Source: Cydia pomonella (lineage: Eukaryota; Arthropoda; Insecta; Lepidoptera; Tortricidae). Taken from it: 64,000 nucleotides of DNA. Positions 22,532-32,700 of this stretch are shown piece by piece. The DNA is taken from NCBI RefSeq assembly GCF_033807575.1, contig NC_084728.1:4601451-4665450 (forward strand), written 5' to 3'. The position numbers and the translations under genes are program-made. Numbering within the stretch: the first letter of the stretch is position 1; every line of letters begins with the position of its first letter. Under the pieces are notes generated by a model. That model saw only the letters and a program-made list of their open reading frames with translations. It did no database searches and had not been told where the DNA came from.

Positions 22532-24297
22532 TTACGGTTTACTCCAGCTCTTCCTGAGTCTCCAGTACAACACGGCACAGCTGATTAACACAAAGATGGA
22601 CACAAGTATAGCCACCAGCGTCACAGGGGCAATGGTGGTGAATGTTTCAGAGACAACCAGTTCAACCTGCCCAACTGCGATCCCTGAGCCGTCCAGCTTC
22701 CTTGAGACACATCTGTAGATACCAGATTCGGCTGGTGTAACATTCTGTAAGAATTTCAACAATGACTATTAAAATTTTAATAATGAAAGATTTAAAGTTT
22801 AATCTTAAAGTGCGAGAATTATTAACTCATAGAAATGGGACTTAATCGCGTATTACTTTTTAAATTTACCTCCGACGTTTCGAGGACGGCGTTGTCCCCG
22901 TGGTCTCGGAGAAGACTGGCTAAAGGTGACATCAACATCTAGCCGCGCGAGTTTTTCGAACTACCCGCGCACTTGGTCTTGTTTATCAACTTGAACTTTT
23001 TGCGCACTTGAGATGTTACTCTGTCGACACACAACACTAACGATATTCGATTTTTCGACTGTCGATATTCGTATATACATATACTAATGACTGGATTCCA
23101 TGTGGATGAGATCCTCAACTTAGAAAAACTTAATACGCGATTAAGTTCTGTTTCTATAAGTTAATAATGTGTTAAAATCGTGAAAGTTAAAATCAAAGTG
23201 CGAGAATGTTCTACGCTAGCCAAAATAATTGGTAAAAACTGTAAAACTAAAATTATTTTTACATTTCTAAGCATATTTGGAGCTTATGGAAAAAAGTTAT
23301 AAATATATTTATTTTATTTTATTTCAGCATACATATAAGCATTACAGTTCTGTACCAAAGCGATTACATACTAGTCACATTAGATTACTTAATATTAAAA
23401 CATTTAATAAATATTATAAGTTTATAATACACAAAAATTAATTCATTAGTAGTTCCATACTCCTTACCGCAACTAAAACCCCGAGGCATGATAAATTTAT
23501 GCCATTTTACAAATATAATATTGTTGACTAGCACGTTATTATTTCGTGGATTAGCAAAGTAATAGTTTTGTTTTAATTAACATGGATTTCCGCAAAGTAC
23601 ACTGAAAGAAATGTTTGCATAACTGTAACAAAATTTTGGTTACTGTTTACACAAAAATTGGGACTTGCGAACTATGTGTTATATGTTACAAAACCGTGTT
23701 TGGCTATCAGTGTTCAGGTACTGGGTATACACTACAAAATAAGTTTGTAAATTTATGCAAAGTTTATTTTCTTATAACCGTAGTTTAGTTATTTAGTAAA
23801 GTTACAAAACCAGTTCGGCTATCTATTTTTTTCAGTGTACCCTGATTCAATTAATTATTTGTCATAGTTACCTACTTTATTATTTATATCAACAAGTGGA
23901 ATATGTTAACGTATTAAGAGATCAGTGTCTATTAGGAAATAAAAAAGAAAATTTGCCTATTTCAACCAAAAACCAAAAGGGTACTTATTATCGGTTGTCA
24001 ATTTCCATAAAGTTCCAATTTGAAATCAACCTTATCGACAACCGCTAATGTAGTACCTTTTGGTCGAGAACGTCACAAATATTCTAGTCTACTTACATCA
24101 ATGTGAAGTTTTCCTGATAGCACTTCATACTTGTACTTTCTTTCATCATAATAGTTGTTGGGGCCAACCACCTTGTCTGTGTCAAACAGCCAAAACATAA
24201 AATTGTGGTTGAAGTCATTACTGTTACATGTTAGCACAGCGGTGCCTCCGGCCGGGACTTTCACTATAGAACTCAGAGGGGCATCAGTTGTAGCCAT
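22532..24297 (-). CDS. Single Ig-domain type I membrane protein, N-terminus uncertain
   Basis: Two minus-strand exons: 24097-24297, ending GGAAAACTTCACATTGAT before GTAAGT, and 22532-22744, starting AATGTTACACC after CTTACAG; both phase 0. The joined protein has a V-type Ig fold: VPAGGTAVLTC (first Cys), FMFWLF (core Trp), LSGKLHID then NVTPAESGIYRCV (second Cys with the D/E-x-G-x-Y-x-C motif). It ends with a membrane helix (TLVAILVSIFVLISCAVLYW) and a short basic tail. Such proteins act in surface recognition or adhesion; no specific name is given. The chosen ATG at 24297 gives no signal peptide, so an upstream exon is probably missing. The plus-strand gene starts only 235 bp away, so that exon would lie beyond it. 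Confidence 0.7.
22821..23166. repeat. MITE in the Ig-gene intron
   Basis: ATTAACTCATAGAAATGGGA followed by CTTAATCGCGTATTA at the left, mirrored by TAATACGCGATTAAG and TTCTGTTTCTATAAGTTAAT at the right (about 35-bp inverted ends). The interior contains CCGACGTTTCGAGGACGGC, found in many lepidopteran repeats. Confidence 0.8.
23968..24066. repeat. Small inverted repeat near the Ig exon
   Basis: ACCAAAAGGGTACTTATTAT and CGGTTGTC are mirrored by GACAACCG and TGTAGTACCTTTTGGTC. About 100 bp, noncoding. Confidence 0.65.
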
Positions 24298-24462
24298 TTT
24301 GAAATTCCTTAATAACACCTTTCTCAAGTCTTTTAAATCATCAACACTCTTGGCTCACTGAGTACATATTGGACACATAAACATATCAACCGATTCTTTA
24401 TCTACTGCGGGTCAAGGGTTATCTCCACGACAGTGCCCCTTATCACCTTCCAATGAATTCTG

Positions 24463-24531
24463 TATATATGCGCTGTACTCAGAGACTGATTCGGTTTGAT
24501 CATTTGCCTCGCGTTGGATTCACATCGCACC
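24463..24531 (+). promoter_or_regulatory. TATA promoter of the intronless secreted-protein gene
   Basis: TATATAT at 24463-24469 lies about 65 bp upstream of the ATG at 24532, leaving a start site near 24,490-24,495 and a short 5' UTR. No splice donor lies between it and the ATG. Confidence 0.55.
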
Positions 24532-25947
24532 ATGGAGTTGTTCGCGCTCTCGAGTCTGCTGTTGGCTGCGTCGGTTTCCGCATCACCTCTCGGCGATAAC
24601 CAAAGTTCAAAACGCGAAGACAGTGCCACATCGCCTATCAATATAAGTGACTCTCCTTTTTTGAAAGTAATAAAAACAAACGACATAACCGTACGTGACG
24701 CTATATACTTAACACCTGCAGTGGTATTCGTCGGTACGGAAGACAAGCTGCTCCGATGTCTGTATGAAGATCCTGATGAGTGTGAAGTCATGTTTAGCAG
24801 TAACTCCGCTCTTTATTCTTTGCTCGTTACTGGGGAGTATCTCTACGCCGGACTATATTCAGGTCAGCTTCTAAGGTGCGACCCTAATCAAAAAGAGTCT
24901 TGCAAGGTTTTTCAAACAATCGGATCATCTGTAGATTCTTTGGCGGCTGCTGGTCGATATTTCTACGCGGGTCTCGACAATGGTACCATCCTACGCTGTC
25001 TACATGAACCACAAAGCTGCCGACCTTTCCATACAATGGGATCCAGGGTATACTCTTTGACTCAAGTCAATGAATATCTCTACGCCGGCTTGTTAAGTGG
25101 TGATTTAATGCGCTGTTCTTTAAGAACTGAGAATAGCTGCATCAAAATGCAGAACTTTAACTCATTTGTTATGGGCGTTGCCAAAACTGGAAATACGATT
25201 TCTACCGTGACTTGGGATAATCGTTTGTGGAACTGTTCTTTAAAAACCAATGATGTGACTGATTATTGCGATTCCGTGCCCTTACAATACAGCAATCCAA
25301 GAGGCATAGCGTCGTTCAATGGCATATTGTATATGCCTACTAATGATAATGGTATTTACACTTGCAAGTGGGCGAATAACACTGACTGTTCTAGCTTCGG
25401 AAATTTCAAAAGCACTCGCAGTATAGCCTTTGCATACCGGACATATCATCTACAGAGCCGTTACAAGAATGAAGATATAACCTGTACCTGGCAGAGCGAT
25501 GACATGTGTCCACCGACTGTTACATACTACAATGTGCAGCAGAGAGCTCTGTTGGAGGTCCATGTCAAAAATAACAGATTGTACAACGCGTTCGGTTCAC
25601 TTGTGGACACGACCAATGCTAATGAAGGAAGGTCAGGAAAGGCCGCCATCTTTGCAATGGGGCCTGATGGTCGAATATTGGTATCGAATTCCCATAAAAA
25701 GGAACTACTACATACATCGAGCCTCTTCGCTGGGAGCCCTGTATCTGGTGCAGGGGAAATTGTTGTCAGGAATGGTGTTGTGGAGAAAATCGTCGCCTGT
25801 TCGGACCATTACTGGCCGGACGTAGGTTTAAACCGGCAGGTGGTTGAGTCTTTACGTACGCAAGGGTATACGGATCCCATAAGTTCTCTCGTGTGTGAAG
25901 AAAACGATAAATTAGATAAACAATTTCTAAATGCAATAAATTTTTGA
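24532..25947 (+). CDS. Intronless secreted repeat protein with bacterial effector-like C-terminal block
   Basis: 471 aa in one exon. The start MELFALSSLLLAASVSASPL is a clear signal peptide and is preferred over the in-frame ATG at 24496, which lies at the expected transcription start. Residues about 60-290 hold at least five units of about 35-40 aa with the pattern G-x-Y-x-YAGL-x-x-G-x-L-x-RC...SC (GEYLYAGLYSGQLLRC, GRYFYAGLDNGTILRC, NEYLYAGLLSGDLMRC), which looks like a disulfide-linked beta-propeller. Residues about 367-455 contain GKAAIFAMGPDGRILVS, HTSSLFAGSPVSGAGEIVV, NGVVEKIVACSDHYWP and VVESLRTQGYTDP. I associate this HSS.xAG.PV..AGE...NG....I...S.HY.P...QV...L...G order with C-terminal blocks of bacterial secreted or effector-like proteins. 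That link and horizontal origin are inference; function unknown. Confidence 0.75.
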   Translation: MELFALSSLLLAASVSASPLGDNQSSKREDSATSPINISDSPFLKVIKTNDITVRDAIYLTPAVVFVGTEDKLLRCLYEDPDECEVMFSSNSALYSLLVTGEYLYAGLYSGQLLRCDPNQKESCKVFQTIGSSVDSLAAAGRYFYAGLDNGTILRCLHEPQSCRPFHTMGSRVYSLTQVNEYLYAGLLSGDLMRCSLRTENSCIKMQNFNSFVMGVAKTGNTISTVTWDNRLWNCSLKTNDVTDYCDSVPLQYSNPRGIASFNGILYMPTNDNGIYTCKWANNTDCSSFGNFKSTRSIAFAYRTYHLQSRYKNEDITCTWQSDDMCPPTVTYYNVQQRALLEVHVKNNRLYNAFGSLVDTTNANEGRSGKAAIFAMGPDGRILVSNSHKKELLHTSSLFAGSPVSGAGEIVVRNGVVEKIVACSDHYWPDVGLNRQVVESLRTQGYTDPISSLVCEENDKLDKQFLNAINF

Positions 25948-26017
25948 TAACGTATATTTAATTTATGTAATTTATTGTACGGTAACGTAGCATAAGTTGT
26001 AAGTTGAAATTTTTTTT

Positions 26018-26320
26018 TTCATCAAACCCATACGTGTGGGGTATCTAGGGATAGGTCTTCAATAATGATATTTAGGTTTCTAATATCATTTTTTTCTAAG
26101 CTGAATAGTTTGCGCGAGAGACACTTCCAAAGTGTGTGTCCCCCCCTGTAACTTCTAAAATAACAGAATGAAAAATCAAAAAAAAATATATGATATACAT
26201 TACCATGCAAACTTCCACCGAAAATTGGTTTGAACCAGATCTAGTAAGTAGTTTTTTTTTAATACGTCATAAATGGTACGGAACCCTTCATGGGCGAGTC
26301 CGACTCGCACTTAGCCGCTT
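26018..26320. repeat. GGTTCCG-type element, right-hand block only
   Basis: One copy of the 286-bp block (CATACGTGTGGGGTATCTAG) plus the right end GGTACGGAACCCTTC and GCGAGTCCGACTCGCACTTA. It lies 70 bp past the stop of the intronless gene. Confidence 0.8.
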
Positions 26321-26384
26321 TTTGAGAACTCCAATTGTACAAACAGCATGTTTAGTAAGCAAGCTTCGCTACCTACGTTTTTTC

Positions 26385-26546
26385 ATCTATTTTTAGGGTA
26401 CCGTACCCAAAGGGTAAAACGGGACCCTATTACTAAGACTCCGCTGTCCGCCCGTCTGAAGTATTTCTGTTGCCGCTATAACAACAAATGCTAAAAAGTA
26501 CGGGACCCTCGGTGGGCGAGTCCGACTCGCACTTGTCCGGTTTATT
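26385..26546. repeat. GGTACCG-type dispersed repeat
   Basis: Left end AGGGTACCGTACCCAAAGGG with AAAACGGGACCCTATTAC and a short GTCCGCCCGTCTG run; right end TACGGGACCCTCGGTGGGCG and GTCCGACTCGCACTTGTCCG. Structurally the same layout as the GGTTCCG family but different sequence. Confidence 0.7.
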
Positions 26547-26699
26547 TCTCTTTTTACGACTAACAAAGTAAAGTAAAGTAACAAAAGGCAATTATTGAAT
26601 TCTTTTAATATAATCTGAAAATGCAGTTTTTGGAATCCATTTACTTTACTAAGAAATTTACTACAACGACGCCCTTAACTCGCATTGTAAGAAATGTAT

Positions 26700-27200
26700 A
26701 TTAAAAATTACTTTACAGTACATATGGCATTACTTTACCACTCCTATTTTTCGCACTTGTATCGTAATGTACTATTACATTACTGTGTCACCGTAAAATA
26801 ATATATGGAAAATATAAAATAAAGCGTCATTGTAAATTGTAAACTTAAGAACTGCTAGAAGCGGTTTTGACATTCTAAAATTTTCATCCACATCGGCTTT
26901 CTTATTGCGCGCTCGCTTACAGCTCGCGCACACACAATATCGCCTCGTGTGTAATGACCAGCTTAGCACACTTGTATCGTTATGTACTATTACAGTACAT
27001 ATGGTGCTACTTTATAGCACTAGTGCGAAAATTAGCATATTACGTTACTGTGTCGAACATTTAAAGGACCATATGTACTGAAAACGTTGTACGATACATG
27101 TGCGAATAGGTAATTCGCTACTCGTGTCGATTTAATGTACTATTACAGCTGTGTATTTTTGTAAACTTGATTCATTCTATTAATAAAACCTTGTCATCGT
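26700..27200. repeat. Palindromic repeat, related to 55,255-55,520
   Basis: CACTTGTATCGTAATGTACTATTACA and TTTATAGCACTAGTGCGA, GTTACTGTGTCGAACATTTA are shared with 55,280-55,510 (there inverted: AGTACATTACGATACAAGTG). Contains several TACAGTACATATGG motifs on both arms. Confidence 0.6.
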
Positions 27201-27325
27201 AAAATAATATATAGAAAATATAAAATAAAGCGTCATTATGTATACAACATTTGCTCTTTATTTCCAAACAAGTTCCATCTTCCTTTTTTGTTGGTGTCAT
27301 TTTTTTTGGATCCTGGGGGAAAGGG

Positions 27326-28384
27326 TTAGTTGCATCCGCATCCGCACTGTCCGCAGATGGAGACGGAGCCGCAGGCGGGCGCGCAGCCGCCGAAGCAGAC
27401 AGTGCCGAGCACGGGCACGGCGCCAGTGACGCAGGTGGAGCCGCACGCGTCGATGGTGCCGGCCGCGCCTACCTGTCCGCAGCCCTGTCCGCCGTACGAG
27501 CCGCAGCTGCCGCCGGAGCTGGAGGAGCGGCTAATGGAACCGCTCAGCACGGACTGAAAAATATATGTACATTGAAAATTCCGTGGACCCGTTTTCTTTG
27601 CTCTTGAGTGTTCATGAAACACTGCGTTATTTACAACAACATAATCCTAATAGCTGGTGTGCTACACGTAAAAGAAACATTTCTTGTGTATCACACGAAT
27701 CATTAAGTACCTAATTCAAAATTAAAACATATATTCATGTACACATATATATATAAACAGCCTCTCATCATAGACTTAATACATTTACGATTACTATTAA
27801 CTTTAGTCGGATGACTCGTAAATAAGTAGGTAAATAATAAATGTCTTAAACAACACAAAGAAATACAAAATCGGGCATGTGAAGTTAGGTAATAAAATTA
27901 TAAAGTAATTTGTTGTAAAGTAGATTGTTAACCAAGGGATTTCATCCGAATTAAACACTATACTTTTCATTTCGAATACGAGGAAAGTAAAATACATTTA
28001 AAAAACACGGCTAAGTATAAACTTCAGTAGTATTTCTTGAGAATACTTTCAATTAACATTTTAGTTAAAGTTATCGTTATTTTTTGGAATGGGGAGTTAA
28101 TTACCAGAGTGGAAATTTACACAAAATCCTTTTTAAACCAATATTTACATTGCTTATCGTAAAAAAGAGAAAAAAAAAACGTATTTAGAAAGTATAGTGC
28201 TCTAGAGCAGACATGTATTATTTTCTGCACACTTTTTAGAACAACAACGACCCACTTTCAGAGCATGATAAATGAAACGAATCTATTAAAGTTAGTCGTT
28301 AAAATAAATGAAAATTTAATTAAATAAATTTACCTGAATCAGGCAAAGCTGGAGACAGAGGACGAACACGGTGAAGGGAGACAT
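27326..28384 (-). CDS. Chorion class A protein, pair 1
   Basis: Exon 1 28334-28384 encodes MSPFTVFVLCLQLCLIQ, a class A-type chorion signal peptide. A 780-bp intron (GTAAAT...TTTTTCAG) leads to exon 2 at 27326-27553, giving a protein of 92 aa. Mature layout: SVLSG start, Ser-rich arm (SRSSSSGG), Gly/Cys/Tyr segment (CGSYGGQGCG), the class A central domain (GAAGTIDACGSTCVTGAVPV, LGTVCFGGCAP, GSVSIC) and a short Cys-rich end CGQCGCGCN. Such proteins are secreted by ovarian follicle cells and cross-linked by disulfides into the eggshell. This copy differs from copies 2-4 by GSTC for GTTC and LGTV for LGSV. A poly-A signal AATAAA (minus, near 27,257) follows the stop. It is divergently paired with the B gene across a shared promoter. 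Confidence 0.93.
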
Positions 28385-28722
28385 GTTGCTGGTCTTTACT
28401 TTCAAATTTACTTGAAACTATACTTGCTTTTTTAGCTGTTCACCCTTTTATACTGAAGTGGTTTCAATGGAATGTTAAAAACATTGATAACTCGAACACG
28501 TACATGAAAATCTGTGTTTTGTCTATTAAATAGTATTTTACTGAAACAATGAGGCTTAAGCTGATAGTGACTGTAGACGTGGACAATCACAGGCTGTTTA
28601 ATTAATTAGTCTATTGTTTTAAATCAAAAGAATTTTCGAGTAGAGATAAAAAACCATTTATAAACTAGCTCTGCAAAGCGAAGAGTCATTCTAGTGAAAA
28701 CTTCCACTAAGAACAAGTCAAG
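28385..28722. promoter_or_regulatory. Bidirectional chorion promoter, pair 1 (338 bp)
   Basis: TATAAAA facing the A gene (28,446-28,452) and TATAAA facing the B gene (28,659-28,664). Between them are GATA-type sites (AGATAA at 28,644; TTGATAAC near 28,482), an ACACGTACATG motif and GTAGACGTGGACAATCACAG. The sequence and length are nearly unchanged in pairs 2 and 3. In silkmoths, GATA and C/EBP-type factors act on equivalent promoters. Confidence 0.85.
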
Positions 28723-30683
28723 ATGGCCTTTAAAGTTGTGATCTTCTGCGCTGTTGCTGTCCTTGTCCAGGTAAGTCGCTTTATTCATTTAATTTTAAAC
28801 TTTTCTACACACCAAACACCATATATATATTGTAAATATTTTTTCAATTATTTATCCATTTTGTTAGTTTATTCATTCTCTCAACGTGCCTGTAAAATCA
28901 CTGCTGTTTTTGCCAATACTGCAATTACCATGGCTTTCAAGACAGAATACAAACTGATTGAAATATGGAATGCAAGCAATTCGATGCTGCCTAAAGCTAA
29001 AATTTTAGTTGTACTACCTGTTACGAAAGTCTCATAAAGTTACTGTCTTCTATAAATATTTATTATCCTGCAGGAAAATTATGGATGGCTTAATCTCGTT
29101 TTTGGCTGTTTTCACTCTGTATTGTTTTTTTATTAAGGTGTACAATAAAGAGTATTTGTATTGTAACGAGTTAGGGACTCAGCAGACCGGAGAATCCTAA
29201 AAATGGTGTACACAGCTATTTGTCAATCCGTAGCTAGTTATTGTGTTTGTATCTGGGGCAACGCAGCAAAAACCACGCTCCTAGGTGCGGAACGGGCCCA
29301 AAGTTCGGTGTTAAAAGTTATGCTTAGAAAACCTTTTCTCTTCCCCACGTCTCAATTATATAAAGAAGCCCGGGTCTTGAACATTCGACAGCTCTTTATA
29401 CTCCGAGCCTGTATACTTACCCATAAAAATTTGATTGGCACGGTATTGCACAATGATATGCTAAAAAAGCGCACTTTTATACTAAAAAAACCCTCAACAA
29501 AAACTAAGTTTGCTAGGAGATTCGGCAGCTATGGGAAAGCATCAGTGTACAATTCAATTGTAAAATACTGCAACATTAAGGAGCTCCCTGTTAAACAGGC
29601 AAAGCGAGTTATATGTGACTGGTTGCTAACTATTGATTATAATAAGACTGAGGAGATAGTGCAGTAATGATACGGTGATACACGCTTGTATCGAGAAATA
29701 AACATTAAATATTAGGTTAACAAGTCTCGATTTTGCCCATATGTTGTAGTAATTTATGTTGCTTAACTAATACACTTATCCTTCCACTTAGCCCTAGGGG
29801 ACTTGACTGACAGACTGACTAACGAAAATCCCTAGTAGCTATGGTTTAATAGTAGTATCTATATTTTTAGGCATAATTCTCTAGTTTTTAATTCATTAAC
29901 TGGTTGCCCAAGATACAGGCTATGCCTAGTTTGGGGACCCCTGTTCAAACGGTTTATTATAAAAGTATCGCTGTATGCACGCAACCTCAACTTAGTGTAT
30001 ATTTCCCACTGTTGAACCCATGCTTGTGTGTGCAATAATAAATTAATTTTTCATTTTCATTTTCATTTTCATTGTATCGTAATCCACGTGATACAATAAC
30101 TGTCACTTTTTAACACCGCGGGATAGAAAGTGACGCACATCGTTTTTATCACGCTGTCACGTAGACAAGAACGACCATCATATAAAAGAAATTGTGTTAG
30201 ATTTGGGGCCTTCAAGGTTTCACAGTCAAACTACCCAACTTATGCACGTAGGCACTAACACTCAGTATTTATTTATATATTCTTATCAGATAAATAATAA
30301 TAAATTTATTATGTTGATTTGTGTTGCAGACCATCTCTGGTCAGAAATGTGGCTGCTCAAGCGGCGGCTCGAGGGGCTCCAGCAGCTCCCTCAGCTCCAG
30401 CTCCATCTCAATCTCCAACAGCGGCGGCGACCTCCTCGTCAGCAGCGTCGGCCCCATTTCTCCCTCCGGCATCGCCGTCTCCTCTGAGCTCGGCCTGAGC
30501 GGAGACTTGGACGTTAACGGGGAACTGCCGTTCCTGAGCGCCGTGGAGTTCTCGGGCAAATATGACACTAAAGGGTCTGGCTGCGTCGACTACAGCTGCG
30601 GCAGCTGCGGGAACGTGGCCATCACCAGCGTGCAGGGCGGTTCCGGCTCCGGCTCCGGCTGCGGCTGCGGCTGCGGACGCTAA
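28723..30683 (+). CDS. Chorion class B protein, pair 1
   Basis: Exon 1 28723-28770 (MAFKVVIFCAVAVLVQ, then GTAAGT); exon 2 30330-30683 after TGTTGCAG; total 133 aa. Exon 2 begins TISGQKCGC, has a Ser-rich arm, then the class B central domain (VSSVGPISPSGIAVSSELG, GDLDVNGELPFLSAVEFSG, GSGCVDYSCGSCGNVAITS) and a Gly/Ser/Cys tail ending GCGCGCGR. The 1.56-kb intron is about 1 kb longer than in pairs 2 and 3 because a LINE sits in it. GC-rich exon 2 stands out from AT-rich flanks. Upstream CCACTAAGAACAAGTCAAG before the ATG is kept in all five B genes. Confidence 0.93.
29166..30074 (+). mobile_element. 5'-truncated LINE in the intron of chorion B gene 1
   Basis: The open frame 29203-29667 encodes the C-terminal part of a reverse-transcriptase protein (AICQSVASYCVCIWGNAAKT, LGAERAQSSVLKVMLRKP, YKEARVLNIRQLFILRAC), typical of CR1/jockey-type LINEs. 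It ends in a (TTTTCA)n tail at about 30,041-30,074. The paralogous intron at 49,003-49,060 is uninterrupted (TTGTATTGTATTGTAATCCACG), which dates the insertion after duplication. Confidence 0.85.
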
Positions 30684-30807
30684 CATCATCAACTACGATG
30701 ACTTGACAACCTGAAATTATTTTTGGCTTTCTTACTGCAAAACACGCAATTGTGCAAATTCATTAAAATGCATTAACAAAATAAGCATTGTTTTTATCTC
30801 ATAGAAT

Positions 30808-30905
30808 TACGTAGCGGCCTAGCGGTAAGGCTTTTTAACGGATTCGAGTCCCAGCTCATACTTAAGAGTGTCTTGGAACTTATGCTAAATAAAAAATTAT
30901 TTGAA
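30808..30905 (+). repeat. SINE head relic (also 35,586-35,675 and 49,763-49,850)
   Basis: GTAGCGGCCTAGCGGTAAGG (A-box-like) and GGATTCGAGTCCCAGCTC (B-box-like) followed by TCTTGGAACTTATGCTAAATAA. Shared by units I-III at the same position after the B gene, so it predates the duplications. Confidence 0.65.
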
Positions 30906-31751
30906 AAATCTGACTAATCTAAGAGCTAAGAATCCCCCCCCCCCCCCCGAATCACAGTCATTTTCAAGCTTGCCTGTTTTCTAAATTTCATACTAATTTA
31001 CTCGTAAGTATCAATGTGATCAAATTTCGCGTTTATGGTCGCTTACTACCACGAACAAAACTGAACACAAGAACAGCGACGGCCCTTATTTGGTGGCGTA
31101 CCTTACTTATTTTCAGCATGAACAAGACTTTCCTAATAATAGTCGCTTTCTAAAAGCATTGCCAGTGCCAAGTTTGGGATTATTTTGAACATTTATGTCA
31201 CATTTTTAATGAGTACCTATTATTCTGCCTTCCTAAGCTAAAGACGGTATCTGAATAACAAATGAATTAAAATATAAAACCTTTAGGTTGAGATTTTAAG
31301 GTACATGTTTGCATGAAATTTTCTTTTTGCTATGAAATGATGATATTACTTACGTCAAATTAGGTCCGGAAATACTACATATCAGGTGGCATGAGTGAAC
31401 ATGATATGTAAAGGAATTTCATACTGCCTTACACACCTAGGACTGTAAAGCAACCTTCTTTTGTTTTTTAACGTCAAATTGTGACACAACGTCTTGGTAT
31501 CCACCCATCAACTAGCTTCAGTTAGCTTGGTACGGTGATTTGTTGTGCATATTCGTTGCTAAACAACGGCGCTGGCGCATCGCGCTGACGCGCGGACTTT
31601 CGGGTTGTACACCGCTGGTAGAGTGGCGAGCCGAGTAGGTCGCCACAAAACAAACTGACTAAATTTTTTTGTTTTAATTGCAAGTTTGAGAAAAGCATTA
31701 TACATATCTCGGCGAGAAACGGGGTTGCCGGCCGCGTATCTCTATCCTGCA
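30906..31751. other. End of unit I, no gene
   Basis: Contains a poly-C run (30,934-30,947) and the block TCGCTTTCTAAAAGCATTGC that recurs at 43,390 and 50,209. The LINE tail present in the other two units after this block is missing here: TTTTGAACATTTATG continues directly into TCACATTTTTAATGAG. Confidence 0.5.
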
Positions 31752-31979
31752 TTTTAGTTTAGCAGTTATGCCTGGTTGTTATAAACCTGCCTCTGACTAA
31801 ATTTTTATTTAAATATATAATCTATGCAACAGATGTTGTTGACGCCCGGCATCTCTCAATTTCCATGATAAAATGAGTGACGTTCACCGCCGCATTACTG
31901 TCGCGATTATGACGTTCATTTCGTTACTCTTTAATCTAGGAAACTGACAGACAGCGGCAACAACGACGCCGCAGCAGTC

Positions 31980-32474
31980 ATGCAGCTGCAGTTAATATCG
32001 GTAAGTCACTTTTAACTTTCTGCACAACAACAATTTATGTCAGTGCAGTGTCATTCGTCTCAAGTCACAAAGTTGCGTCATCCGCACTGCGTCATATACA
32101 CTTTGTGTGTAACTTACGTTAAAATATAACGGTCGTTTTTTTCCGCGCGACATTTTTCTCTTGACGAAATGACAAATACATAGAGGACAAGCGAATGTGC
32201 TTTAATATATCTTCATTTCAAGGTTTTTTTTTTCAACTAAAAGGATAATACCAAGATTTTGTATTGTCGAGATCCAGATTACAGAACTTCAGTTGAGACC
32301 AACTTTCAAAGTATAAAAAGATTCACTTATACAATCAGCACCAATAATTGCGGACAGAAATATGACTCAACGAAGTATGAGCCAACTTATAAAAGATTTA
32401 CAAAAAGATCTCAACAGTTCGCTTTCAAACCTCAAAAGATATCTAATTTAGTAAAGCTTATAAGAGAAAGTTAG
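31980..32474 (+). other. Conserved exon-like module of unknown function, unit II
   Basis: ATGCAGCTGCAGTTAATATCG is followed by a perfect donor (GTAAGT at 32,001), and 250 bp later comes an open stretch (DPDYRTSVETNFQSIKRFTY, TISTNNCGQKYDSTKYE). The module recurs at 45,297-45,767 and 51,983-52,809. In unit II one extra A (AAAAAGATCT for AAAAGATCT) changes the C-terminal frame. I recognise no protein family; it may be a small gene or a mobile-element remnant carried by the duplication. Confidence 0.3.
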
Positions 32475-32700
32475 ATTAGGTACTTTTAATGCTTATAGCG
32501 TAGTCTCATCCGCTATTGATGATGTTTTTTTTTCTTACTTAAAAGTAATTGTAGCCATTGTAAGCATTTATTTTTCGATGTTAACGAGTGACTTTATTTA
32601 AAAAAGGTTCTTGGTTAAAGACTGTATTGTTCAGAATTGATTTAATTCAAGGCATACGGGATTCAGAAATTCATTTAGTGTGAGGTTTTCGGTGAGGAAT

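Noticed and set aside
24402..24791. 129-aa minus-strand ORF as an upstream Ig exon
   Set aside because: It is the shadow of the intronless gene's 5' end; it has no Ig motif and no signal peptide.
27330..27607. Long Pro/Ala-rich plus-strand frames over the class A exon 2 (repeated at 32.7, 46.0, 53.1 kb)
   Set aside because: They are antisense to the spliced chorion A exon; GC-rich Gly/Cys codons leave other frames stop-free. They have no conserved start or splice sites of their own.
30341..30692. Minus-strand frames over class B exon 2 (repeated in each pair)
   Set aside because: Same composition effect opposite the B exon; the plus-strand frame has the signal peptide, acceptor and family motifs.
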